Origin: Histomonas meleagridis
Taxonomy: Eukaryota; Parabasalia; Tritrichomonadida; Dientamoebidae
Length of the DNA: 64,000 nt
Reading direction: 5' to 3'
Assembly (NCBI GenBank): GCA_020186115.1
Contig: WSYJ01000178.1
Coordinates: 62,001 to 126,000 of the forward strand
The translations under genes and the position numbers were made by a program. Positions 1 to 9,207 of this stretch are shown here, one piece after another; the first letter of the stretch is position 1, and every line of letters starts with the position of its first letter. The notes beneath the pieces were generated by a model. It was not told the origin of the DNA and did no database searches. It saw only the letters and a program-made list of their open reading frames with translations.

Positions 1-2
1 GC

Positions 3-362
3 ATTGAAGGGAATTTTGTTGATAATCTTTGGTATTGCCATATATGGCAGTTTTGTTGTTGTCCAGAATCTTGTTGTGTTCCTGGGGAAAATTGTCTATG
101 TTGTGGAAAGCCATCTTGCTGCTGCCAGACACCATACTTTAGATGTACAAGTGAGGAATGTTGCTGTTGTTGTTGTCCTGATCCATCAGAAGATTCCATT
201 GAACGAGCTAATGATCGTAGAAATCCACAACAAAGGATCATTAATGCAACTGAAACAATTCCAAAATATACTAATGATTATGAAGAAAATCAAGGATCAC
301 AATATTATCCTAACCTTAGCAATGAAACGTATGACGAAAATTTAATAGAGTATCAACCGTAA
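3..362 (+). CDS. Cysteine-rich protein, C-terminal part (enters from left edge)
   Basis: The frame starting at base 3 stays open to a TAA at 360-362, giving 119 codons without a start, so the gene begins outside the window. The first half is packed with cysteine, in runs such as CCCPESCC, CLCCGKPSCCC and a six-cysteine run. The second half is acidic and hydrophilic, rich in Asn, Gln and Tyr. The frame one base downstream is also open but gives a low-complexity hydrophobic product and is probably a shadow. I do not recognise the family. Cysteine strings followed by a polar tail can be palmitoylated cytosolic tails or metal-binding stretches; neither is shown here. Confidence 0.55.
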   Translation: MEGNFVDNLWYCHIWQFCCCPESCCVPGENCLCCGKPSCCCQTPYFRCTSEECCCCCCPDPSEDSIERANDRRNPQQRIINATETIPKYTNDYEENQGSQYYPNLSNETYDENLIEYQP

Positions 363-745
363 AAGCTAACTTTGCTCATAGATCAATATTTTTATACCCT
401 AAAAATCAAATGTACGAAAACCTGTTGTTATTTGTTTCGGTTGGAGAATTCCGGAACAGATGCTCTGTTTTTGAGGAATTTATTTAAGAATATGTTTGTA
501 GTATGTCATTTCTGGGCTAACCAATCTCTTTTTTTATAAATTAGAAATCGGACCTATGTCCAAAGTGCACTTTTTGCACATCATGACTCGATAACTCGAA
601 CTTGAACCTCGGTTAAATAAAGTTGCCAAAAAATTTCCAGAGTTACAACGAAGTTTGTTCATTTTCAACGTCAAATTTGATCTTTTCAAAATTGAATGCT
701 GTTCTTCTACATTTATTCAATTCCAACATCGTTGACTTCACCATC
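363..745. other. Intergenic, no gene seen
   Basis: The stretch between the cysteine-rich protein and rubrerythrin has no convincing ORF or RNA gene. Its last bases carry the initiator motif of the rubrerythrin gene. Confidence 0.6.
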
Positions 746-751
746 TCACTT
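746..751 (+). promoter_or_regulatory. Initiator-like motif of the rubrerythrin gene
   Basis: TCACTT lies just upstream of the ATG at 754 and matches the trichomonad initiator TCA(+1)YTW. Transcription from the A at 748 would give a 6-base leader. A second possible copy (TCACCA) is at 738. Confidence 0.5.
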
Positions 752-753
752 AA

Positions 754-1335
754 ATGTCTTTGAGTGGAACTCAAACAGAGAAGAACTTGGCTATGTCATT
801 CGCAGGAGAATGCATGGCTCGTACTAAATATACATACTTCTCAGAAGTTGCTAAGAAACAAGGTTACGAACAAATAGCTGCAATCTTCTTAGAAACTGCA
901 GAAAACGAACGCGAACACGCCAAAATCTTCTTTAATCTCCTTAAACAAAATGGTGGCACAGCCATTGAAGTACCAGCAACAGTTCCTTTGTCAGGAATTG
1001 GTTCAACTGCTGAAAATCTTCGAGCAGCAGCTGCAGGTGAAAATGAAGAAACAGAAGTTTTGTATCCTAAGTTCGCCAAGATAGCTGAAAAGGAAGGATT
1101 CAAGGATGTTGCAAGAGCTTTCAAGCTTATCGCTCAAGTTGAGAAACAGCACGAACTTCGCTACAAGACCCTTCTTGAAAAGGTTGAGAACGGCACTGTA
1201 TTCAAGCGTACACGTGCAATGTTATGGAAATGCCGAAATTGTGGATATGTATTCCAAGGCCTTTCAGCTCCAAAGGCTTGTCCAGCATGCCGTTTCCCAC
1301 AGTCTTTCTTTGAAATCAAGGAAGTTCTTGAGTAA
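754..1335 (+). CDS. Rubrerythrin
   Basis: A 193-residue peroxide-scavenging diiron protein that reduces H2O2 to water. The N-terminal ferritin-like four-helix domain (about residues 5-150) carries the expected ligands: Glu19 in AGECMARTKY, Glu52 and His55 in ENEREHAK, and the second-half motif QVEKQHE. The C-terminal rubredoxin-like domain has Cys160, Cys163, Cys176 and Cys179 in two CxxC knuckles (CRNCGY and CPAC). The length is normal for the family. In trichomonads such proteins replace catalase and may act in hydrogenosomes; no targeting presequence is obvious, so location is unclear. The gene resembles bacterial rubrerythrins, consistent with lateral transfer. The stop overlaps TAAA. Confidence 0.95.
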   Translation: MSLSGTQTEKNLAMSFAGECMARTKYTYFSEVAKKQGYEQIAAIFLETAENEREHAKIFFNLLKQNGGTAIEVPATVPLSGIGSTAENLRAAAAGENEETEVLYPKFAKIAEKEGFKDVARAFKLIAQVEKQHELRYKTLLEKVENGTVFKRTRAMLWKCRNCGYVFQGLSAPKACPACRFPQSFFEIKEVLE

Positions 1336-1559
1336 ATGGAATTTTCCAAATCCAATTCATTTCATAAATATGTAAGACAAACATCATAACTCGCAGATGT
1401 TACAGTATAAATAAATATAAAGATACACATAAACAGTAAAGAAGGCAAATTACACAAAAAACGAAAGTTCACATTGAGAAGTTTATATACGTAAAGCACT
1501 GAAACAAAAGTGAATTTCATGCACATAAGGGTTTATTTCCCAAAACGCATCTAAATGAC

Positions 1560-3140
1560 TTAGTATTTCAAATCTGATCCACCGACGAACTCACGGATGC
1601 AGGAAATATGTGGAACGATTTCAGTTTCTACTGGATAGAAGAAGTTCAATAATCCAAGTAATCTTCTTGCTTCCTTAGTGATTTCTTGGGATTGCTCTGA
1701 GTCAGGATCTTCTCCCTTTTCTGGGATTGTAGCCTCAGCAAGCAATGCTTTACCATAAACAGACAAAACAGGCAATTCATAAACTAATGCGGAATTGAAG
1801 AAAAGTTCAGCATTTCCTTGGAATGGGAAAATGTTTCGTTCTTCTCCAACTCGGACGCTTGTCCATCGCATAATGGTTCTTCTTGGAGAGTATCCACGAT
1901 ATCTATAGTCACGGATGATTCTTCGAATCAATCTCAGATCAGATGTTGGGAAGCGATGGTTATAGTCTAACTTCAAAGGAGTCAATGCGGAGACATAAAT
2001 AGGTGTGACTTGGTCTGCTCCAAGTGACATTAAAAGTTCGGGATTGAGACCATGGATACCTTCTATGATCAAAAATGAGTTCTTAGGGAGTGTGTAAGTC
2101 TTCTTATCATCAAAGTAACCCTTTCCAGTCTTAAAGTTGAACTTTCTTGCTGGAACAGTTTCACCAGATAAAATACGATGAACAATTTGTCCAAGAATTT
2201 CGACGTTAAGAGCACTAAATGACTCAAAATCTTGAAGCCCATCAGCGCCATATGGAATGTCGCATGTATCCTTATAGAAATCATCCATTCCAATAACAAT
2301 TGAATCATATCCATTAACACGAAGTTGGATAGCAAGACGCATTGCAAATGTTGTCTTGTTGGATGAGGATGGGCCTGCAATTGTTACGATTCTCTTTGTT
2401 GGGAAGTTCTTGATAAGATGTTTTGCGATCTTTGCAAACTTTTGCTCATGAAGACCTTCTGCGATCCATTTAAGGTCATTAATCTTACGGTGGTAAATGA
2501 TATCGTTAAGTTTTGATACGGTATCACAATTAATAAGTTTAGCCCATTCACGATATTCTTTAAACATATCAAAGAGCGCCTTTGGATCACTCCATTCTGG
2601 GATATCATTTGGTGTCAAAAGAGTTGGGAAACGAATGATAAGACCATTTTGGTATTTGCGTAATTCAAATTTCTTAAGTCTTTCTTTGTCTGTTGACATT
2701 GGTTCAAGAGCATAATCAATGTAATCACCACATTGGATACAGGTAATATAATCTTCGCTCCATGTCTTCATTAGACCAAGTTTGTCATTGAATTTTTGCT
2801 CGATGAAGAAAGCAACAAGCTCAGAACGTGGGATACGAACCTTTTTGATTTCGATATCAGAGTTTAAGAGGTCCAACATTTCTTTTTTCATTGCTTCGAC
2901 GTTTTCTTCTGTGATTTCGATATCTTCTGAATCCGCGCAATAATAACCAGATCCGAGGGAATGTTCAACTTTGAGAAATCGATTAAAGAGCTTATGGTAT
3001 ATTGAAGTTAATAAAAATGAAAGTGTGGCATGTTCGGAAAGTAGTTGAGTTCTTGAGATCTTTTCCATACGTGGATCATGAACTTCTTCGATTGGAAATT
3101 CTTGAACGCTTTTGATGTAACCGCTTGATTGGGCGTACAT
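1560..3140 (-). CDS. Nucleoside kinase of the uridine kinase/phosphoribulokinase superfamily with N-terminal extension
   Basis: A 526-residue protein with a P-loop kinase domain in its second half. The Walker A motif is AGPSSSNKTT (residues 255-264), followed by MDDFYK (about 285-290) and the FLIIEGIHGLN strand (about 355-365). These are hallmarks of uridine kinase-like enzymes that phosphorylate nucleosides with ATP. The N-terminal half resembles the extension of bacterial nucleoside kinases that look like a threonyl-tRNA synthetase N-terminal region fused to a kinase, which is a Firmicutes/Thermotoga architecture. Trichomonads depend on nucleoside salvage, so a salvage role is likely, but the substrate cannot be read from sequence. 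Lateral acquisition from bacteria is an inference. The start follows TCATTT and TCACAT initiator-like motifs. Confidence 0.82.
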   Translation of the reverse strand: MYAQSSGYIKSVQEFPIEEVHDPRMEKISRTQLLSEHATLSFLLTSIYHKLFNRFLKVEHSLGSGYYCADSEDIEITEENVEAMKKEMLDLLNSDIEIKKVRIPRSELVAFFIEQKFNDKLGLMKTWSEDYITCIQCGDYIDYALEPMSTDKERLKKFELRKYQNGLIIRFPTLLTPNDIPEWSDPKALFDMFKEYREWAKLINCDTVSKLNDIIYHRKINDLKWIAEGLHEQKFAKIAKHLIKNFPTKRIVTIAGPSSSNKTTFAMRLAIQLRVNGYDSIVIGMDDFYKDTCDIPYGADGLQDFESFSALNVEILGQIVHRILSGETVPARKFNFKTGKGYFDDKKTYTLPKNSFLIIEGIHGLNPELLMSLGADQVTPIYVSALTPLKLDYNHRFPTSDLRLIRRIIRDYRYRGYSPRRTIMRWTSVRVGEERNIFPFQGNAELFFNSALVYELPVLSVYGKALLAEATIPEKGEDPDSEQSQEITKEARRLLGLLNFFYPVETEIVPHISCIREFVGGSDLKY

Positions 3141-3148
3141 TAAATGTG

Positions 3149-3154
3149 AAATGA
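3149..3154 (-). promoter_or_regulatory. Initiator-like motif of the nucleoside kinase gene
   Basis: On the minus strand TCATTT precedes the ATG by about 12 bases and matches TCA(+1)YTW. A second copy, TCACAT (3144-3149), lies even closer to the ATG. Confidence 0.5.
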
Positions 3155-3415
3155 TTACTTAAAAAAACGATGATAAGCACTTTTTGAAACTCATAGAAAT
3201 TTCAAAGGTGTTAAATCAGTTTCATTCAAAAATTAGGGTGGTCCGTCTGGGATGTTAACAAAATATCTTTGCACTACTCATATACTTTAATGTTTTTAAG
3301 TAAAACTATTACCAGATATAAAACCAAAATAAGCAAAATATTAACTTTGATTTATTAAAATTAATTGAATTCAAAATAATGTTAAATTTTTAGTTTACAT
3401 ACAAATAAAATTGAT

Positions 3416-3616
3416 TTAATTTGACGCCGCTTGAAGTAGTTCCATTACATCTTGTCTACTTTGTTGAGCAATTCGTTTTTGGATATATGGTGCTTGTGAT
3501 GCTGGAACAAATAATAAAGGAAATGGATCTTGTGCTATTTTTAAATTTTCTTGTGGATTTTCTTCGGCATCATCACTTTGAAGATCACCAACTTCTTCAT
3601 TTTGTTGATTTTCCAT
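3416..3616 (-). CDS. Small acidic hypothetical protein
   Basis: A 66-codon ORF starting with ATG. The N-terminal half is acidic and rich in Glu, Asn and Gln. The C-terminal half (DPFPLLFVPASQAPYIQKR then QQSRQDVMELLQAASN) looks like a short structured tail with a predicted helix. Codon use is natural (mixed CAA, GAA, CTT), unlike most shadow frames here. I do not recognise the family. A plus-strand ORF overlaps it but has a hydrophobic, biased composition. Confidence 0.5.
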   Translation of the reverse strand: MENQQNEEVGDLQSDDAEENPQENLKIAQDPFPLLFVPASQAPYIQKRIAQQSRQDVMELLQAASN

Positions 3617-3740
3617 ATTTTTTTGACATTATTAGAACTATTCAATTTTTTTGACATTTTTAAAAATATGTAAAAAGTGTCGACTTTTGCCGTTCATGTT
3701 TTTTCCGGTTATCGATCAAGAATATTCAATCTAATCCACC

Positions 3741-6700
3741 ATGGAATTGTATGGAATTAAACTCCACATTCTTTGTTCCTTTACTGGTGGGTTTATTTTA
3801 CACAGAAATGATTTTTGGCCGAATCTTATCAAAATTGTAGTTTGTTTGCTATTATATGGATATTTTTATTTATTAATTTCTCTTGAAACAACATATACAA
3901 TACGTTTTCTTGTTGCATCAATTGGGGCTGTTTTTATTTTAATTATTGAACTTATTGTTACTTGGTTTAATATATTATTGGATGAATCAGTTGCAGTAGA
4001 TGAACCCGAGGATATAGAAGATATCCCCAGCATTCCACCAGGAATTAGTGGGCCATTATGGGAAGCTCGCTCAGTTTTTTTTAATGAACGAATCCCAACA
4101 GATGAACGTGCATATCAACTTGTTCGCCGCGGTTTTGATGTTGATGAAGTCTTTCGACTTTATGAACTTATTCAACAAGGAGTTGTCACACCAGAGACCA
4201 AAAGTCATGCACCAATACGCCGTGTTAAAACAAATATGATAGTTTTATGCGGTCAAATTATTAACATACACTTTGACAGAGATTCTTTATCACGTGCCTT
4301 TACACGCCCTGCTAATAATTGGCATCTTTTATCATGTGTGATAATCACATTTTTACTTGCACTTTTTGTACCAGAAACACAACATTTAAATCCGTCTGGA
4401 TGGCATTGGTATATAGCGTTAATTTGTTGCACTGCAATTTTTTCCTTATTATTACCACCGACATCAGATCCATATTCGACCAATTTAACAGATCCATATT
4501 TATCATATACACGAGCATCTATCTGTGTTGGAATGACAGGAATCATTTGTGGGATTAACATATGTCGGAAATATTTACCTGTTAGTACATATATTGAACA
4601 ATTATCGATAACTATTACATGGGAACCCATTTTAAATATCATCGAAATATTTGCTGTTAATTTATTTCGTTTTTATCCTATTTTAATATTTATTGGAGTT
4701 TTTGGACATCCATTAACTACAATTCATTATTTAGTTGAAACATTAAACAAATATTTATTTGGACTTAATGGATCAACAGGCTTAAAAAAAGCTTCTTTAA
4801 GTTTTTTTTGGTCATTATTAATAGTATTTGGAACATCATTAATCTTTTTATTAGGGATTAATTATATTACAATAGCAATATCAATATTTGTCATCACTTT
4901 TTTTATACAGTTTTCGATTTCGGATAATTTCCGAGTTTTTATGAGGAATCATTTGTTTAAATCGATAATAGTATCATTTATATCGGGTTGTACATCATTT
5001 TTAGTGTTAATTACAGATGAGAAAATATTAACAATTTTATTATATTTATTTTTCGGTGCACATTTTCTTATTGATATAATTATACCATATTTATCTACAC
5101 ATCAACGATATTTAATATTTTATGGAAGAATATTAAAATATAACTTTCTAACTAAATATCCACATTTTATAACTAACTTCGTCACTGCGCCTGCATTTAT
5201 ATCATTTTCATTAATTAATGATAAAAATTTATATCCACTTTTAGGAGCAATTTTAATATTACAAGCATTAAGAGTTGCACAAACATTACCACATATATTT
5301 TCATTCTCATTATATTTAACAATAATATTATTTCAACATGATTATGATATACCACCTACAGCATTAGTATTTTTATTAAGTTTATTAATATCTCGAAAAC
5401 TTATTAAAGTTTTTCGTTTTATTCGTTTATGGTATAAATGGCGACTTTTACCATATTCATTATTTAAGAATGATATCATTGATAATAAGAAATATATATT
5501 AAGTATAATATTATGTTATTTCATCTGTAATATAGTACAACCATTTTCAGCGTTATCATTTTTATCATTTTTATGGAGTTTCTTTACTGGTTCTCCAATG
5601 TTAATTTTATCGGGTTATCAAATGTTATTTACATTTTGTCCGCCAAAGCCGAATTTATTTTATGATCATTTAGCATCAGAAGAAGAACAACAAAATGATA
5701 ATGATAATGGTAATAATAATAAAACATTAAATCAATCAACTTTAGAACATCCACTTGAAGCACCAATTTATTTATCATTATCAGAAAAGCTTCAAATGAA
5801 TTTAGGGAAAATGATCAAAGATGGCGAATTAGGTTTAGTTACAGATGATTCATTTTTTTTAATGATTTCTGGTGAATTTGCAGCGATATTACATATAATA
5901 TCTATTGAAGCTAATAAAATATCATTTCAATTACGTGGCTTAGAATATATAGAACAAACACTTTGTCATGATAATGAAATATCAACATTACAAAAGATTA
6001 TATTAGAATATCAAAATTTCGGTAATATACATCTTGCGTTAACATCTAATTTTAGTATGTATGAGCTTCGAATATATAATAAGCCAATTGAAATGGTTGG
6101 TATTTCAACATTTGGATTTCAAGATACTGTTTTACCACCATTAGGTCGCTCAGCATTAAGTTGGGAACTTAAGTCACTTGTTTATAGTGTCTTAAAGATC
6201 ATCTCAGAGAATCCGAATATTATTAACTCTGAAGAAGAAGAGAATGATAATTATCTTCAAAATATTATACCGAAATTCTCACAAACACATTTAAAGTTCA
6301 TAAAATGTATTGCCGAAAATTTCGGGTTAGAATTTTGTCCGAAGTTATTACAACGTATGTGGATTGTTATTCATTTTATCCATACTGTAATTGTTAATAG
6401 GACTGGGAATTTCATACCAGAGAAATGTTTCGAATTGTTTGAAGGTAAAATCGAAATTAATATGAATGGTATCATTGAAGAGAATATCATTTGTCCTTGT
6501 TTTAGGTTTTCAATTGCTTCGTTATTAATGATAAGTGTTGGACTTGAACCAACTTCAAATGATAATGAAGAATTGTTTAACTTCTTTAATGAAATTTATG
6601 ATAAATATATTGCATTACCTTTAAGATCAGAAGAATTAGAAAGCGTTTTAAAAGAAGGTAAAAAATCAGTAATAACAATGGTATATGATCAAGATATAGT

Positions 6701-6950
6701 ATCAGTTGTAAGATTAAGTAACTCGATAACAGAATGGTCTTTCTTCCAAATGGAAAGCGAATGCATTAGAGGATTTTGGGCAAACGAAATTAGAAGTTTG
6801 TTGTTCTTCGCTAACTCTTCAAGAGAAAGAAACTCAATCCAATTTAATGTGCAAAGTTTAAGGAATTTGACAAATCAAAGCTGTAATTTGCCCGTTGGAT
6901 ACCCGGCGTATGTAACACCGATAATGGAATCTTATTCAGAAAAGTCTTAA
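3741..6950 (+). CDS. Pecanex-like multi-pass membrane protein
   Basis: A 1069-residue protein. The N-terminal 650 or so residues contain many hydrophobic segments and so a polytopic membrane region. A hydrophilic Asn-rich linker follows (about 650-680), then a globular C-terminal region. The diagnostic part is residues 975-1062: ECIRGFWANEIRSLLFFANS, then SIQFNVQSLRNLTNQSC and PVGYPAYVTP, which match the pecanex C domain (CIRG..W, SIQ..., NSSCD.P.GYP.YV.P). Pecanex proteins are conserved ER or secretory-pathway membrane proteins linked to Notch signalling in animals; their biochemical role is uncertain. The length is closer to the short pecanex-like members than to animal pecanex. The ATG at 3741 is the first in frame. 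The middle of the gene is more AT-rich than its ends. Confidence 0.88.
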   Translation: MELYGIKLHILCSFTGGFILHRNDFWPNLIKIVVCLLLYGYFYLLISLETTYTIRFLVASIGAVFILIIELIVTWFNILLDESVAVDEPEDIEDIPSIPPGISGPLWEARSVFFNERIPTDERAYQLVRRGFDVDEVFRLYELIQQGVVTPETKSHAPIRRVKTNMIVLCGQIINIHFDRDSLSRAFTRPANNWHLLSCVIITFLLALFVPETQHLNPSGWHWYIALICCTAIFSLLLPPTSDPYSTNLTDPYLSYTRASICVGMTGIICGINICRKYLPVSTYIEQLSITITWEPILNIIEIFAVNLFRFYPILIFIGVFGHPLTTIHYLVETLNKYLFGLNGSTGLKKASLSFFWSLLIVFGTSLIFLLGINYITIAISIFVITFFIQFSISDNFRVFMRNHLFKSIIVSFISGCTSFLVLITDEKILTILLYLFFGAHFLIDIIIPYLSTHQRYLIFYGRILKYNFLTKYPHFITNFVTAPAFISFSLINDKNLYPLLGAILILQALRVAQTLPHIFSFSLYLTIILFQHDYDIPPTALVFLLSLLISRKLIKVFRFIRLWYKWRLLPYSLFKNDIIDNKKYILSIILCYFICNIVQPFSALSFLSFLWSFFTGSPMLILSGYQMLFTFCPPKPNLFYDHLASEEEQQNDNDNGNNNKTLNQSTLEHPLEAPIYLSLSEKLQMNLGKMIKDGELGLVTDDSFFLMISGEFAAILHIISIEANKISFQLRGLEYIEQTLCHDNEISTLQKIILEYQNFGNIHLALTSNFSMYELRIYNKPIEMVGISTFGFQDTVLPPLGRSALSWELKSLVYSVLKIISENPNIINSEEEENDNYLQNIIPKFSQTHLKFIKCIAENFGLEFCPKLLQRMWIVIHFIHTVIVNRTGNFIPEKCFELFEGKIEINMNGIIEENIICPCFRFSIASLLMISVGLEPTSNDNEELFNFFNEIYDKYIALPLRSEELESVLKEGKKSVITMVYDQDIVSVVRLSNSITEWSFFQMESECIRGFWANEIRSLLFFANSSRERNSIQFNVQSLRNLTNQSCNLPVGYPAYVTPIMESYSEKS

Positions 6951-7867
6951 CTTGTTTTGTAAATTGTGTTTAGAATTAGTTTTTGTTTTTAAATATTGTG
7001 AAAAAAATTATAAAAAACTTCGAAAGTCATATGACAACATAATGGAAATCGTCATATTAACTTATTTCAATGGTTTAATAGCATCTTGATTTAAACAATT
7101 GAACTAGAACAGAATTGGGTCAAGATAAAAATGATTTCTATATTTATTAACAATTCGTGTGTGCACTAAAAATATATAATTTCAACCAACCATGCCCCCA
7201 CAAAAGCATTTGCTTTCAACAATATTGTTAAAAAAATTTAGCTAATCAAAAAATTAAATCGTTTGAAATATATATATTTATTAAATAATCCAATTATTTT
7301 TCTGACAAATTAATATACTGTTCATATTCTGAGTCTTAAAGCATTAATTAGTTATAGTGATTTCGTAAAACTTTATAAAGTTGAGAGATATGTACGAAAA
7401 AAATAATCTAAGATGGGTCAGAAAACTAAGGGACTCCGAACGGGCAATAATATCTATGAAATTAATTAATATCCACAAAATCTATATTGAATTTTATTAA
7501 TTATACATTTTGAAAGATTTAGTAAATAATTGTTTTTTAAAGAAAAGGATTCATTTGAATGTCTTTTTATTATGAAGCATTTCTATAGAATGAGATTCGA
7601 ATTATTAATAATGATATCAGAATATAAAAAATGATTTAATAAATGTAGAAATAATGTTAAATCTTTAATTTAAAATGATTTATTTAGTAAACAGCTGTAA
7701 GTTTTCTAACGTAATTCCCATTAAAAATTTCATCAATCATTGGAACTGCATAATCAGAATTTGAAATCTTGCTTTCCATTTTTTTATATTAAATATCATT
7801 TTGTCACTCCTTGAATTAAAATTTCCTTTTTTTTTCACCTAAATAAAATGAATTTAACGTGCTCCAG
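6951..7867. other. Intergenic region before the first ankyrin locus
   Basis: About 0.9 kb of AT-rich DNA without a convincing gene. The only item seen is a 31-codon minus-strand ORF at 7684-7779 (start MESKISNSDYAVPMIDEIF), with an in-frame stop just upstream; it may be a relic of a larger protein. Confidence 0.45.
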
Positions 7868-7873
7868 TCATTA
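7868..7873 (+). promoter_or_regulatory. Initiator-like motif of ankyrin locus 1
   Basis: TCATTA lies about 36 bases upstream of the ATG at 7906 and matches TCAYTW. Its position suggests that this locus once had, or still has, its own promoter. Confidence 0.35.
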
Positions 7874-7905
7874 AATTCACGTATCGTTTGATCTATTTGG
7901 TAAAG

Positions 7906-9207
7906 ATGATTCCCAAAATAGGTTCTGATTCATTCAAAAAAGAATCCATTAATAAATCGACAGACAAAGAATTTCTTGTTACACTTCAGAAAATAATTCG
8001 TAATCTAAATGAAAAAAATATTGAATCATCAGTTGAGAAGACAATGGAATTATTTGATTCTAATTTCCCATATTCATTTAATAATGTTATATGTAACTTA
8101 GTTTATAATTTATCTTTTTCACAAAATAAAATATGTGATTTATATTTCAATTATTTAAAAATGATTCAAACAAAAGAAATAGAAATTAATAATAATATAC
8201 CAAAAATTATAGATTTCTTTGGTAAATATTTATGTAGACGTAAAACACAAGAATCAAATTATCTTATCGAAAAAATGATTGAACAAAATTTAATTGATTC
8301 AAAAATAACCTTTACTTTCGAATCGTTATATTTTGTTCATCATAAATCAATTAACAGTAAAGATGATCTTGATAAGCTAATCACGATATATTATGATAAC
8401 GAAGATGTTAATGATCCATTAACAACAGCTTTTTTAGAAAATTATGAAGAACTTTCAAAGAATGATTGGGAACTTCATAAGAAATATGTTAAAGAAGGAG
8501 TTAATCCAAATGAAATTGCAAAAATAATTCGAAATGATGAAATAGAAAAACTTCAAGAAATTTCATCACAAACAAATTTTGATTTTAATCAAAAAATTGG
8601 ACCATAACTTTATGAAAGATATTCATTTATTAATCAATTAGGTGTTACATTAATTGATTACGCAGCATTTTTTGGAGCAGTTGAATGTTTTAAATATTTA
8701 TTATTAAATGGTGCTCATATATATAACACAAGTAATTATGCGATTGCAGGTGGAAATAAAGAAATCATTCATTTATGTGAACAAAATCATTCATCATTTA
8801 AAAGTGTATATGAAACAGCAATTGAATTCCATCGAAATGATATCTTTAAATATTTTTATGAAAATTATCAACCATCTTTACCAATTGTTGAAAGTGATAC
8901 TCAATTAATCCGTATATTACGTCAACAATATTTCAAAGCAAAACTACATGAAAATTTAGGTTGTTTTTGTATTATCAGTGGAAATTTTGAAATTCTTTCA
9001 TATTTGGAAGAGAATTTCATGAAAATTAATGACAATGATATTAATAAATCAGCAGAAGATGGTAACTTATATCTTGTTAAGTATTTTATCCAAAATAACA
9101 AGTTTCAAAACGATATATTCATTTTTTCTTCGGTTTCAGGAAATATTGAGCTTGTTAAATTTATTCTTGAACATGGAGCTGATATTAATGCTAAAAATAT
9201 TTCTTAA
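7906..9207 (+). pseudogene. Ankyrin-protein N-terminal region (DUF3447-like), one in-frame nonsense codon
   Basis: One reading frame from ATG 7906 to TAA 9205-9207 encodes about 433 codons and is broken only by a TAA at 8605-8607. It is clearly paralogous to the intact gene at 26779: both share blocks such as HKKY, SSQTNFDFNQKI, DYAAFFG and AIAGGN.EIIHLCEQNH. The region resembles the DUF3447-type heads of trichomonad ankyrin proteins. At the nonsense position the paralogue has TCA (Ser), so one C-to-A change explains the stop. The frame ends in a first ankyrin repeat (GNIELVKFILEHGADINAK) at the edge of the cassette array. Whether the gene is dead, read through, or carries a sequencing error cannot be decided here. 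Confidence 0.8.
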
